This document shows, piece after piece, positions 1-8,080 of a DNA stretch of 64,000 nucleotides; the stretch's first letter is position 1; every line of letters begins with the position of its first letter. The notes under the pieces were generated by a model, which saw only the letters and a list, made by a program, of their open reading frames with translations, did no database searches and was not told where the DNA came from. This DNA is from Methylobacterium sp. Leaf112 (lineage in GTDB: Bacteria; Pseudomonadota; Alphaproteobacteria; Rhizobiales; Beijerinckiaceae): the NCBI RefSeq assembly GCF_001423295.1, contig NZ_LMNG01000030.1, positions 276,766-340,765 on the forward strand, read 5' to 3'. The position numbers were made by a program, and so were the translations under genes.

Positions 1-1
1 C

Positions 2-538
2 GGCACCATCAAGGCGAACTTCCCGACCCGGATCTCCTTCCAGGTGACGAGCAAGATCGACAGCCGCACGATCCTCGGCGAGATGGGCGCCGAGCAGCTG
101 CTCGGCCAGGGCGACATGCTGTTCATGGCCGGCGGCGGGCGCACGACGCGCGTGCACGGGCCGTTCTGCTCGGATTCGGAAGTCGAGAGCGTCGTCGCTC
201 ATCTCAAGCGCCAGGGCCGGCCGTCCTACCTTGAGGCGGTCACCGCCGACGAGGGCGAGGGGGCTAAGGGGTCGGCCTCCGACGAGGTCGAGATGGACGG
301 TGCGGTGTTCGACCAGGGCAGCTTCGGCGAGACCGGCGGCGACCTCTACGCCCAGGCCATGCAGGTGGTGCTTCGGGACAAGAAAGCGTCCACGTCCTAC
401 ATCCAGCGCCGCCTGCAGATCGGCTACAACCGCGCCGCCTCCCTCATGGAGAAGATGGAGATGGAGGGCATCGTCGGACCGGCCAACCACGCCGGGAAGC
501 GCGAGATCCTGGTCGAGGCGGACGCTCACGTGAGCTGA
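2..538 (+). CDS. ftsK: DNA translocase FtsK, C-terminal part (5' truncated by window edge)
   Basis: This is the last 178 or so codons of the septal DNA translocase that pumps chromosome termini through the closing division septum. The frame is open to the window edge, so the start lies upstream. The first half reads as the end of the RecA-like motor (the segment ILGEMGAEQLLGQGDMLF is typical of FtsK). The last 70 residues form the winged-helix gamma domain, which reads the polar KOPS sequences and contacts XerD (QRRLQIGYNRAASLMEKME). The C-terminus looks intact. A strong hairpin follows the stop codon. Family assignment is secure; only the N-terminal membrane part is missing from view. Confidence 0.96.
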   Translation, partial: GTIKANFPTRISFQVTSKIDSRTILGEMGAEQLLGQGDMLFMAGGGRTTRVHGPFCSDSEVESVVAHLKRQGRPSYLEAVTADEGEGAKGSASDEVEMDGAVFDQGSFGETGGDLYAQAMQVVLRDKKASTSYIQRRLQIGYNRAASLMEKMEMEGIVGPANHAGKREILVEADAHVS

Positions 539-572
539 TCCGCAAGAGCTGATCCGAAAGCGTTCTCGATGA

Positions 573-616
573 AAACAGAACCGCCCCGAAGGGAAACCCT
601 CGGGGCGGTTCTGTTT
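573..616. terminator. Bidirectional terminator between ftsK and the lactate dehydrogenase gene
   Basis: A 17-bp perfect stem (AAACAGAACCGCCCCGA at 573-589 against 600-616) closes a short loop. The outer pairs are A/T-rich, giving a T-run on both strands. It sits between two convergent genes and can serve both. Confidence 0.85.
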
Positions 617-669
617 CGCGTCGCGGTGTCTCGGGGGAGCGGAAACGAAATCCCGCTCTCCCGACGGGA

Positions 670-1959
670 TCAGGCCCGGCTGACGCTCGCGGCGTTGATC
701 TCGGCGATCTTCGTCGCACCGACCTGACGCATGATCGTCTCGAACTCGCGCTGCATGAGGGTGAGCACCATCTCGACGCCGGGCTGGCCGAAGGCGGCGA
801 GCCCCCAGGCGTAGGGGCGGCCGACGCAGACGGCGGTGGCGCCGAGCGCCAGGGCCTTGATCACGTCGGTGCCGCGCCGGAACCCGCCGTCGATGAGGAT
901 CGGCACCTTGCCGTTCACGGCCGAAACGATCTCCGGCAGGACGCCGATGGTCGATTGCAGGCTCTCCTCGGCGCGGCCGCCGTGGTTCGACACGATGAGG
1001 GCGTCGACGCCGTATTCCATGGCCTTCTTGGCGTCCTCGTGGGTGACGATGCCCTTGAGGACGAGCTTGCCCTTCACGATGCCGCGCAGGCGCTTGACGT
1101 AGTCCCAGGTCATGCCGGTGCCGTAGAGGTTCGTCACCTTCGACACGTCGAGGTCGTCGAACATTGGCTTGCGGCTCACCTCGTTCTTGAAGCCGGGCGT
1201 ATGGCAATCGGTGCAGGTACGGGTATCGCTGCGGCGCTCACGGAACAGGGTCTCGGTGTTGCGACCGCCCTGCCGGTCAACGGTGAGCACGATGGCCGGG
1301 GCGCCGGCCTTCTCGGCGCGCTTCACCAGGGCCTCGGTCACGGCCCAGTCGTCGGTGGGGTACAGCATGTACCAGACCGGGGAACCGCGCTCCTTGATCA
1401 CGTCCTCGATGGAGGTGCTGCCCACGGTGGACAGGATCATCTGATGGTTCTTCGCCTTGCAGGCGCGGGCGACGGCGCCCTCGGCCTCCGGGTGGAACGC
1501 ACCCTGGCTGGAGATGGGCGCCAGTGCGATGGGGCTGCCCCAGGTCTCGCCGAAGATCTTCACCGTGGTGTCGATCTTGCGCACGTCGATAAGGCGGCGG
1601 GCGCGGATGGCGATCTTCTCGAAGCCCTCGCGGTTGGCCTTCAGGGTCTCGTCGCCGTCGACGCCGCTGGCGAGGTAGCCGTAATGGGCGGGGGGCAGGG
1701 TCTTCTTCGCCACCGCCTCGAAATCGAAGACGTTCAGGGCCTGGGCGGGATTGGCGATGAGGTCGCCGTCCATGACGGGCGCCTGCCGGAGGACGTCGTA
1801 GCTCTGAGCCATCGCCCCCGAAGTGCCGGCGGCGAGCATTCCGGCGACCGCGCTGATGGCGCCCGGTGCGAGGATCGGGCTGGCGGACAGGAATTCCAGC
1901 AGTTTCCTGCGATTGAGCGACGCCTCTCGACCGTTGGTCTGCTGGTTGTGGCTTGACAT
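670..1959 (-). CDS. Tat-exported FMN-dependent alpha-hydroxy-acid (L-lactate type) dehydrogenase with a CxxCH motif
   Basis: A 429-residue member of the FMN-dependent alpha-hydroxy-acid dehydrogenase family, which oxidises L-lactate-like substrates to 2-oxo acids. The barrel carries the family residues: Asp228 in LTVDR, Lys302 in VLKG, catalytic His326 and Arg329 in SNHGGR, and the phosphate-binding DGGFRRG near 358-364. Two features are unusual. The N-terminus has a twin-arginine type signal (NRRKLLEFL at 16-24, then a hydrophobic stretch ending AMAQ near 52), which predicts periplasmic location. Residues 249-253 read CTDCH, a c-type heme attachment motif, in the loop where relatives have a membrane or redox-partner segment. 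Cytoplasmic LldD proteins are shorter and lack both. The exact substrate is not determined. It is divergent in layout from nothing obvious; the 150 bp upstream separates it from ynfA. Confidence 0.88.
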   Translation of the reverse strand: MSSHNQQTNGREASLNRRKLLEFLSASPILAPGAISAVAGMLAAGTSGAMAQSYDVLRQAPVMDGDLIANPAQALNVFDFEAVAKKTLPPAHYGYLASGVDGDETLKANREGFEKIAIRARRLIDVRKIDTTVKIFGETWGSPIALAPISSQGAFHPEAEGAVARACKAKNHQMILSTVGSTSIEDVIKERGSPVWYMLYPTDDWAVTEALVKRAEKAGAPAIVLTVDRQGGRNTETLFRERRSDTRTCTDCHTPGFKNEVSRKPMFDDLDVSKVTNLYGTGMTWDYVKRLRGIVKGKLVLKGIVTHEDAKKAMEYGVDALIVSNHGGRAEESLQSTIGVLPEIVSAVNGKVPILIDGGFRRGTDVIKALALGATAVCVGRPYAWGLAAFGQPGVEMVLTLMQREFETIMRQVGATKIAEINAASVSRA

Positions 1960-2111
1960 GTGAACTATAAATCTCGCGCGTCGGGTACGACAGGCGACGG
2001 TTTTGACCTATTCGCAGTCGAAAACGCAAGATGCCGCACTGCAAAACAGCCATGCTGCAGTGCAATTAATCGGCCTGCAGCTTTGCCCCATCCAGTCCCA
2101 CGGCGGACCTT

Positions 2112-2432
2112 TCAGGTGCGCGGACCATAGAGGATGAGGCCCGCCCCGGCGAGGCACAGGGCGGCGCCGGTGACATCGAAGCGGTCCGGCCGCTGGCCTT
2201 CCGCGCCCCACATCCATAGGAGGGACGCGCCGATGTAGAGCCCGCCATAGGCCGCATAGGCGCGGCCGGCCGCCTCGCTCTCGACGCGCGTCAGCAGCCA
2301 GGCGAACAGCCCCAGGGCCACGGCGCCCGGTACCAGCCACCAGGCCGAGCGCCCGAGCCGCAGCCAGGCCCAGACCGAGAAGCACCCGCCGATCTCGAAC
2401 AGGGCGGCGGCGGCGTACACGACACCGGTCAT
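2112..2432 (-). CDS. YnfA/UPF0060 family small membrane protein
   Basis: A 106-residue, four-helix membrane protein of the UPF0060 (YnfA) family, related in fold to small multidrug resistance proteins. The start [16 protein letters not shown] and the segment [16 protein letters not shown] are characteristic. A longer upstream reading frame exists but belongs to antisense sequence of galM. The chosen ATG at 2432 overlaps the galM stop codon in an ATGA arrangement (2429-2432), so translation is probably coupled to galM. Family members have been linked to drug export in some enterobacteria; no substrate can be inferred here. Confidence 0.9.
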   Translation of the reverse strand: MTGVVYAAAALFEIGGCFSVWAWLRLGRSAWWLVPGAVALGLFAWLLTRVESEAAGRAYAAYGGLYIGASLLWMWGAEGQRPDRFDVTGAALCLAGAGLILYGPRT

Positions 2433-3466
2433 GCGACGGTGAATCGGTACGTGGTGACCGCCGAGAACGATTCGCCCGGACGCAGGACGGTGCTCGGGAA
2501 GTCGGGATGGTTCGGCGCGTCGGGAAATCCTTGCGCCTCGAAGCACACGGCATCCCCGGCGCGGTAGAGCCCACCACCCGAGCCCGTCGCCGTGCCGTCG
2601 AGCATGTTGGCGGTGTAGAGTTGCAGGCCGGGTTGGGTGGTGGCCACGGTCAGGTGCCGGCCGCTCGCGGGATCGTGCGCGGTGGCGACCGTACGCAGGC
2701 CACCGGCTCCGCGCAGCACGAAGGTGTGGTCGTAGCCATGGCCCCGGATCAATTGGCGATCGGCCGCGCGGATGCGGGCGCCGAGGGCCGTGGGGGTGCG
2801 AAAATCGAAGGGCGTGCCGGCGACCGCGCACCGCTCGCCGGTGGGGATCTGATCCGCGTCGACCGCCAGGTATGCGTCGGCGGCGATTCCCACCACGTGG
2901 TCGAGCGCATCGCCCGCGCCCTCGCCGGCGAGGTTGAAATAGCTGTGGTTGGTCAGGTTTAGAACCGTCGGCCGGTCGGTCTCGGCCGCGTAGGTGATGG
3001 ACAGGGTCTCGTCGTCGGGAAGGGCGTAGGTCACCCGCACGTCGAGGGTGCCGGGGAAGCCCTGGTCACCGTCGGGCGAGCGATGGGCGAGGGTGAGGTC
3101 GGTACCGGTCGCCGATTCAACCCGCCAGACCTTGCGGTCGAACCCCGCCGGGCCGCCATGCATGGTGCTGTCCCCCTCGTTGCGGGGCAGATCATGGACC
3201 TGTCCGTCGAGGCTGAACCGGCCGTGCGCGATGCGATTGGCGTAGCGGCCGATGAGGGCGCCGAAATGCGCGTCGCTGGCCTCGTAGCCGGCGAGGTCCA
3301 TGGCGCCCAGGACCACGTTGGTTCTCCGTCCCGTCCGGTCGGGTGTCTCGATGGCGGAGACGATTCCGCCGTAATCGAGGATCCGCACGGTAAGCCGCCC
3401 GCGCGCGAGGGTGTGGCGGGCGACGGGTTGCCCGTTCTTGGTGCGGCCGTAGGGCTCGGGTGTCAT
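2429..3466 (-). CDS. galM: Aldose 1-epimerase (mutarotase)
   Basis: A 345-residue aldose 1-epimerase that interconverts alpha and beta anomers of hexoses such as galactose and glucose. Active-site residues are visible: His103 (TMHGG), the general acid His174 (NHSYFN), Asp246 (GYDHTF) and the general base Glu310 in [13 protein letters not shown]. The start at 3466 is preferred over one 16 codons upstream because GGAGA lies about ten bases before it and family homology begins here. It is followed by ynfA with a 4-base overlap and lies 57 bases downstream of the ABC exporter gene, so the three may form one transcript. No galactose catabolism genes are adjacent. Confidence 0.93.
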   Translation of the reverse strand: MTPEPYGRTKNGQPVARHTLARGRLTVRILDYGGIVSAIETPDRTGRRTNVVLGAMDLAGYEASDAHFGALIGRYANRIAHGRFSLDGQVHDLPRNEGDSTMHGGPAGFDRKVWRVESATGTDLTLAHRSPDGDQGFPGTLDVRVTYALPDDETLSITYAAETDRPTVLNLTNHSYFNLAGEGAGDALDHVVGIAADAYLAVDADQIPTGERCAVAGTPFDFRTPTALGARIRAADRQLIRGHGYDHTFVLRGAGGLRTVATAHDPASGRHLTVATTQPGLQLYTANMLDGTATGSGGGLYRAGDAVCFEAQGFPDAPNHPDFPSTVLRPGESFSAVTTYRFTVA

Positions 3467-3523
3467 CGGCGGCGTATCTCCGCGGGGGTCACGGGCGGTC
3501 GACGTGCGCGTCACGCCGTCGCC

Positions 3524-5305
3524 TCAAGGCGCCAGGGTCTCGTCGGGGGCGTCGCCCGAGAGCTGCATCCGGTGCAGGCGGGCATAGGCTCCGCCACGGC
3601 CCATGAGGTCGGTGTGGGTGCCGGTCTCGGCGACGCGGCCGGCCTCCATCACCACGATGAGATCGGCGTCGCGCACCGTCGAGAGGCGGTGGGCGATGAC
3701 GAGGGTGGTGCGCCCGCGCATGAGGCGCAGGAGCGCGGCCTGGACGAGGCGCTCGGACTCGGAATCGAGCGCACTCGTCGCCTCGTCGAGGAGCAGGATC
3801 GGCGCGTCCTTGAGGAAGGCGCGGGCGAGCGAGATGCGCTGGCGCTCCCCCCCCGACAGCCGCCCACCGGCGGGGCCGACGCGAAATTCGTAGCCCTCGG
3901 GCAGGCGCGAAACGAAGCCGTGGGCGGCCGCCGCCTCCGCCGCCGCCTCGATCTCGGCTCGGGTGGCGCCGGGGCGGCCAAAGCCGATGTTGGCTGCCAC
4001 CGTGTCGTCGAACAGCACCACCTCCTGGGACACCACCGCAACGGCCCGGCGGAGCGACGCGAAGGTCACGTGCCGGATGTCCTGACCGTCGATGGACACG
4101 GCTCCGGCATCGACGTCGTAGAGGCGCGGCACGAGGTTGAGGAGCGAGGATTTTCCCGACCCCGAGCGCCCCACGAGGGCCACGGTGGCGCCGGCCGGCA
4201 CGGCGAGGTCGATCCCCTCCAGGGCCGGCGCGTCGGCGCGGTAGCGGAAGCGCACGTCGGAAAAGCGGATCGCGCCGCCGCCCACCAGCAGGTCCCTGGC
4301 GTCCGCCGCCTCGCGGATCAGCGGGGCCTCGTCCATGAGGGCGAAGTAGCGCTGCAGGGCCGCGCCCGCCTCCTGCAGGATGGCGTTGAGGGTGCCGAGC
4401 GCCCGGGCCGGCTGAGCGGCGAGCAGCAGGGCTGCGACGTAGCCGGTGAAATCCCCCACCGTGCGCTCGCCCGACATCACCCGCTGGCCGACCAGCACCA
4501 GCACGGCGGCCACGGCGAAGCCGCCGCCGATCTCGAGGAGCGGATCGAGGCGCCCGCGGGCGTTGGCCGCCTTCATCTTGAGGCGGCGTACCTCGTCGAA
4601 GGCCCCCTGCGCCCGGCCCTTGAGGTAGCCTTCCAGCGCGTAGGTCTTGGCGATGCGCGCGCCCTGCAGGCTCTCGGAGATGAGGCTCGCGGTGAGCCCC
4701 ATCTGCTCCTGCGTCGTCGTCGAGACCCGGCGCAGCTTCTTGCCGACCCGGCCGATGGGGCCGGCGACGAACGGCACGGTCACGCCGGCCACCAGGGTCA
4801 GGAGCGGGTCCATCCAGATCAGCGCCGCCACCAGGGCGATGAGCATGGCGATGTCGCGCAGGAGCACCGTGGAAATGCGGGTGAGCGCCTCCTTGATGAA
4901 GGCGAAATCCGTGGTGAAGCGCTGGGTGAAGGCGGCCGGGCTCTCGCGCCCGAGCTGGGCCAGATCCGAGTCGATGAGGTGGGCGTAGAGGGCCGCCTGC
5001 ATGTCGGCCTCGACCCGCGTGACCACCCGGTTGGTCAGCACCGTCTGGCCGAACAGGGCGAAGCCCCGGATCGACGTGATGGCGATGACGATGAGGGGAC
5101 CGTAGGCGAGGGCCGCCGTGTCCTTGGCGTCGAAGGCGTCGAAAGCGCCCTTGATGAGGGCCGGGTAGAACCCCGTCGCCGCGCCCACGATGGCGATGAG
5201 CACGAGGACCACGGCCAGCGTCGCCCGGTGGGGGCTGAGCCACTCGCGCCAGACACGGCCCAGGAGGGGGAGGGTGTCACCCCTCAGGAGCGGCCGACGC
5301 GCCAT
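3524..5305 (-). CDS. MsbA-type ABC exporter (fused membrane and ATPase domains)
   Basis: A 593-residue half-transporter of the lipid A/multidrug exporter type. Residues 25-310 are the six-helix ABC membrane domain; residues 345-580 are the ATPase. Visible motifs are Walker A GRSGSGKSS (379-387), signature LSGGERQR (483-490), Walker B LLLDEAT (504-510) and switch His539 (AHRLST). It would act as a homodimer flipping a lipid or drug across the inner membrane. An MsbA role is attractive because lpxK and waaA lie 4 kb away on the same strand, but alphaproteobacteria have several such proteins and substrate cannot be assigned from sequence. It diverges from the zinc-binding protein gene. Confidence 0.92.
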   Translation of the reverse strand: MARRPLLRGDTLPLLGRVWREWLSPHRATLAVVLVLIAIVGAATGFYPALIKGAFDAFDAKDTAALAYGPLIVIAITSIRGFALFGQTVLTNRVVTRVEADMQAALYAHLIDSDLAQLGRESPAAFTQRFTTDFAFIKEALTRISTVLLRDIAMLIALVAALIWMDPLLTLVAGVTVPFVAGPIGRVGKKLRRVSTTTQEQMGLTASLISESLQGARIAKTYALEGYLKGRAQGAFDEVRRLKMKAANARGRLDPLLEIGGGFAVAAVLVLVGQRVMSGERTVGDFTGYVAALLLAAQPARALGTLNAILQEAGAALQRYFALMDEAPLIREAADARDLLVGGGAIRFSDVRFRYRADAPALEGIDLAVPAGATVALVGRSGSGKSSLLNLVPRLYDVDAGAVSIDGQDIRHVTFASLRRAVAVVSQEVVLFDDTVAANIGFGRPGATRAEIEAAAEAAAAHGFVSRLPEGYEFRVGPAGGRLSGGERQRISLARAFLKDAPILLLDEATSALDSESERLVQAALLRLMRGRTTLVIAHRLSTVRDADLIVVMEAGRVAETGTHTDLMGRGGAYARLHRMQLSGDAPDETLAP

Positions 5306-5403
5306 GGTTTTTTATGACTTTCTCAACGCCCCGAGAAATCGGATCGGCCGGTGTTTGCGGCCGGGGGGACGAGAGATCAAGTCGAGGCATCCAGGCTTGG
5401 CAA

Positions 5404-5418
5404 TGTGATAATGTTACA
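5404..5418. promoter_or_regulatory. Zur-like operator upstream of the zinc-binding protein gene
   Basis: The 15-base partial dyad TGTGATAATGTTACA matches its own reverse complement at 11 of 15 positions and resembles Fur-superfamily (Zur) boxes of alphaproteobacteria. It lies 40 bases before the start codon of a zinc-type binding protein, which is where zinc repression would be expected. Binding by Zur is an inference. Confidence 0.6.
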
Positions 5419-5457
5419 CTACTGAACCGAGGAAGCCTGAACCGAGGACCTTTGCCG

Positions 5458-6390
5458 ATGTTGCGTGGACGCCTCCCGACCGGACTGCCGATGGCGTTCG
5501 CCCTGCTGCTCGCCGTTCTCTGCGGCGCGGCGCCGGCCCTGGCCGACCCCGAAAAACTCCGTGTGGTGGCGACGTTCTCGATCCTCGGCGATCTCGTCTC
5601 ACAGGTCGGCGGCGAGCGGGTGGCGGTGACCACCCTGGTCAAGCCCGACGCCGATGCCCACGGCTACGCGCCGGCCCCGAGCGACGCCCGCACGCTCGCG
5701 GCGGCCGACATGGTGGTCGTCAACGGCCTCGGACTCGAGGGGTGGATCGACCGCCTCATCAAGGCGTCCGGCGCCAAGGCACCCGTCGTGGTGACCTCGA
5801 AGGGGATCAAGCCCATCGAGGAGGCCGACGACCATGGGCACGGCCATGCCCACGACCACCACGCCGATCCGCACGCCTGGCAGAGCATCGCCAACGCCAA
5901 GGTCTACGTCGCCAACATCCGCGATGGGCTCGCCAAGCGCGATCCAGCCCATGCGGCGGCGTACGCGGCCCGGGCCACGGCCTATCTCGGCGAACTCGAT
6001 GCCCTGGAAGGCGAGGTCCGCGCCACCATCGCGAAGATTCCCCCCGCACAGCGGCGGATCATCACCACCCACGACGCCTTCGGCTACTTCACCGCCGCCT
6101 ACGGCCTGACCTTCATCGCGCCGCAAGGGGTCTCGACGGACAGCGAGGCGAGCCCGCGCGACGTGGCGCGGATCGTCCGGCAGATCCGGGCGGAGAAGAT
6201 CCCGGCGGTGTTCCTCGAAACCATCGCCGACCCGCGCCTCATGGAGCAGATCGCCCGCGAGAGCGGTGCGGCCATCGGCGGCAAAGTCTATTCCGATGCC
6301 CTGTCGGGCCCCGACGGCCCGGCACCGACCTACGTGGCGATGATGCGCAACAACCTGACGGCCTTCGCGCGGGCGCTCGGCCCACGCTGA
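5458..6390 (+). CDS. Zinc ABC transporter periplasmic binding protein (ZnuA-like)
   Basis: A 310-residue cluster A-I metal-binding protein. Residues 1-29 are a Sec signal peptide (hydrophobic 11-28, cleavage near ALA-DP). Predicted metal ligands are His68, His139 (DPHAW), His205 (THDAFGYF) and Asp280 (YSDAL). Three His plus one Asp favours zinc over manganese, where the third ligand is usually Glu. A His-rich loop DDHGHGHAHDHH sits at 125-136, as in ZnuA proteins that collect zinc. The start at 5458 has GAGGA nine bases upstream. Upstream in-frame codons are rejected because the Zur-like box lies there. No permease or ATPase gene is adjacent, so its partners must be elsewhere. Confidence 0.9.
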   Translation: MLRGRLPTGLPMAFALLLAVLCGAAPALADPEKLRVVATFSILGDLVSQVGGERVAVTTLVKPDADAHGYAPAPSDARTLAAADMVVVNGLGLEGWIDRLIKASGAKAPVVVTSKGIKPIEEADDHGHGHAHDHHADPHAWQSIANAKVYVANIRDGLAKRDPAHAAAYAARATAYLGELDALEGEVRATIAKIPPAQRRIITTHDAFGYFTAAYGLTFIAPQGVSTDSEASPRDVARIVRQIRAEKIPAVFLETIADPRLMEQIARESGAAIGGKVYSDALSGPDGPAPTYVAMMRNNLTAFARALGPR

Positions 6391-6394
6391 CGCG

Positions 6395-7027
6395 TCAGCG
6401 CCGCGACTCGGCGGCCATGCGCAGGGCGAGGCCGGCCAGAACCGTGCCCATGAGCCAGCGCTGGGCCACCTGCCAGGCCGGACGGCCACCGAGGAAGGTG
6501 GACACCGACCCGGCCCCCACCGCGATGAAAGCGTTCACGCCGACGCTCACAACGATCTGGACCGTGCCGAGGATCAGGGCCTGGACGAGGACGCTGCCCC
6601 GCGCCGGGTCGATGAATTGCGGCAGCAGCGACAGATACATCACCGCGATCTTCGGGTTCAGCAGGTTGGTGACGAACCCCATGGTGAACAGCCGGCCCGG
6701 GCCGTCATGGGGCAGGGCGCGTGCCGCGAACGGGCTGCGCCCGCCCGGCCGCACGGCCTGCCAGGCGAGGTAGAGTAGGTAGGCGGCCCCGGCCCAGCGC
6801 AGGGTATCATAGGCGAACGGCACGGCGAGCAGCAGGGCGGTGATGCCGAAGGCCGCGCACAGCATGTAGACGACGAACCCGAGCGCGACGCCGCCGAGGG
6901 AGATCAGCCCGGCCCGCGGCCCCTGCGCGATGGAGCGCGACACGAGGTAGATCATGTTCGGCCCCGGCGTCAGGACCATGCCGAGGGAGACGAGGGCGAA
7001 GGCGAGGAGGCTGGTCGATTCGGGCAT
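6395..7027 (-). CDS. LysE/RhtB family amino-acid exporter
   Basis: A 210-residue, roughly six-helix inner-membrane protein of the LysE/RhtB family, which exports amino acids such as lysine, homoserine or threonine, or related metabolites. The family N-terminal signature LTPGPNMIYLVSRSIAQG lies near residues 20-37, followed by FVTNLLNPKIAVMYLSLLPQF around 120-140. It is convergent with the zinc-binding protein gene, 4 bases apart. The substrate cannot be told from sequence. Confidence 0.9.
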   Translation of the reverse strand: MPESTSLLAFALVSLGMVLTPGPNMIYLVSRSIAQGPRAGLISLGGVALGFVVYMLCAAFGITALLLAVPFAYDTLRWAGAAYLLYLAWQAVRPGGRSPFAARALPHDGPGRLFTMGFVTNLLNPKIAVMYLSLLPQFIDPARGSVLVQALILGTVQIVVSVGVNAFIAVGAGSVSTFLGGRPAWQVAQRWLMGTVLAGLALRMAAESRR

Positions 7028-7092
7028 GATCCGACGCTAACCCCCCATCGCGCACAACCACAAGGACACTTGAACGAGGGCGGACCGGACAC

Positions 7093-8070
7093 TCAGGGGC
7101 GGGGCAGGATGTCCGCCAGTTGCGCCGCGAGGGCACCGGCATCGACGAACGCGAGGGTCACGGGCAGGACCGTGACGCGGGTGGCGAATTCGGGCGGCAG
7201 CCGGACGTGGTCCTTCCGGGTGGTGACGAGGTCGACGCCGAGGCGCACCGCCTCCGCCGCGAGGGCGCCGAGTTCGGCCCGTCCGTAGGGATGGTGGTCG
7301 GCGAAGGCGCGGGTCGCGACCACGTCGGCGCCGGCTTCGCGCAGGGTGGCGAACATCTTGTCGGGCCGGCCGATACCGGCGAACGCCAGGACCCGGCGCC
7401 CGGCCCAGTTGCCTTCCGGGACGAGCCGGGCGCGGTGCACCGGCAACCCACGGTGCGCGGCGTCCTCGGCCACGGTCTCGCCGGGGGCGCCGGCGCCGAT
7501 GAGAACGAGGCCGTGGATGTGGCGCCATTGCCGGGCGAGGGGCACCCGCATGGGGCCGGCGGGGAAAACGCGGCCGTTGCCGACGCCCACCCCCGCATCC
7601 ACCACCGCGAAGGACAGAGCCTTGGCGAGCGCCGGGCTCTGCAGACCGTCGTCCATGACGATCACGTCGGCGCCCGCCTCGATGCAGTGAGGCGCGCCCG
7701 CCAGCCGGTCCCGCGCCACGATGGTGGGGGCGAACCGGGCGAGCAGCAGGGGTTCGTCGCCGGTGTCCACGGCGGCGTGCCGGTCGGGATCGACGCGCAC
7801 CGGGCCGGCGAGGCGGCCGCCATAGCCACGGGTCAGGAAGGCCGGGGATGCGCCGAGGTCGCGCAGGAGACCGGCCACCGCGAGGGCGGTCGGCGTCTTG
7901 CCGGCGCCGCCGAGGGTGAAATTGCCGATGCACACGATGGGACAGGGGCCGGGCGTGCCCCGCCGGTCCATCCTGGCGGCGCTGCGCCAGCCGTAGAGGG
8001 CGGCGAGGGGCGCCAGAGCCCGTGCGACGGGGTGCCCAGGCCCGGCATGCCAGAAGGCCGGGGGCCGCAT
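7093..8070 (-). CDS. lpxK: Tetraacyldisaccharide 4'-kinase LpxK
   Basis: A 325-residue inner-membrane kinase that phosphorylates the 4' position of tetraacyldisaccharide-1-phosphate to make lipid IVA, the sixth step of the Raetz pathway. The P-loop variant GGAGKTP is at residues 54-60. The conserved stretch FLTRGYGGRLAGPV follows near 80-93, then VIVMDDGLQSPAL near 135-147, where the catalytic Asp pair resides. It is the last gene of a three-gene run with waaA (10 bases upstream) and the DUF374 acyltransferase, a layout common in Rhizobiales. Confidence 0.95.
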   Translation of the reverse strand: MRPPAFWHAGPGHPVARALAPLAALYGWRSAARMDRRGTPGPCPIVCIGNFTLGGAGKTPTALAVAGLLRDLGASPAFLTRGYGGRLAGPVRVDPDRHAAVDTGDEPLLLARFAPTIVARDRLAGAPHCIEAGADVIVMDDGLQSPALAKALSFAVVDAGVGVGNGRVFPAGPMRVPLARQWRHIHGLVLIGAGAPGETVAEDAAHRGLPVHRARLVPEGNWAGRRVLAFAGIGRPDKMFATLREAGADVVATRAFADHHPYGRAELGALAAEAVRLGVDLVTTRKDHVRLPPEFATRVTVLPVTLAFVDAGALAAQLADILPRP

Positions 8071-8080
8071 CAGGCCCGGC

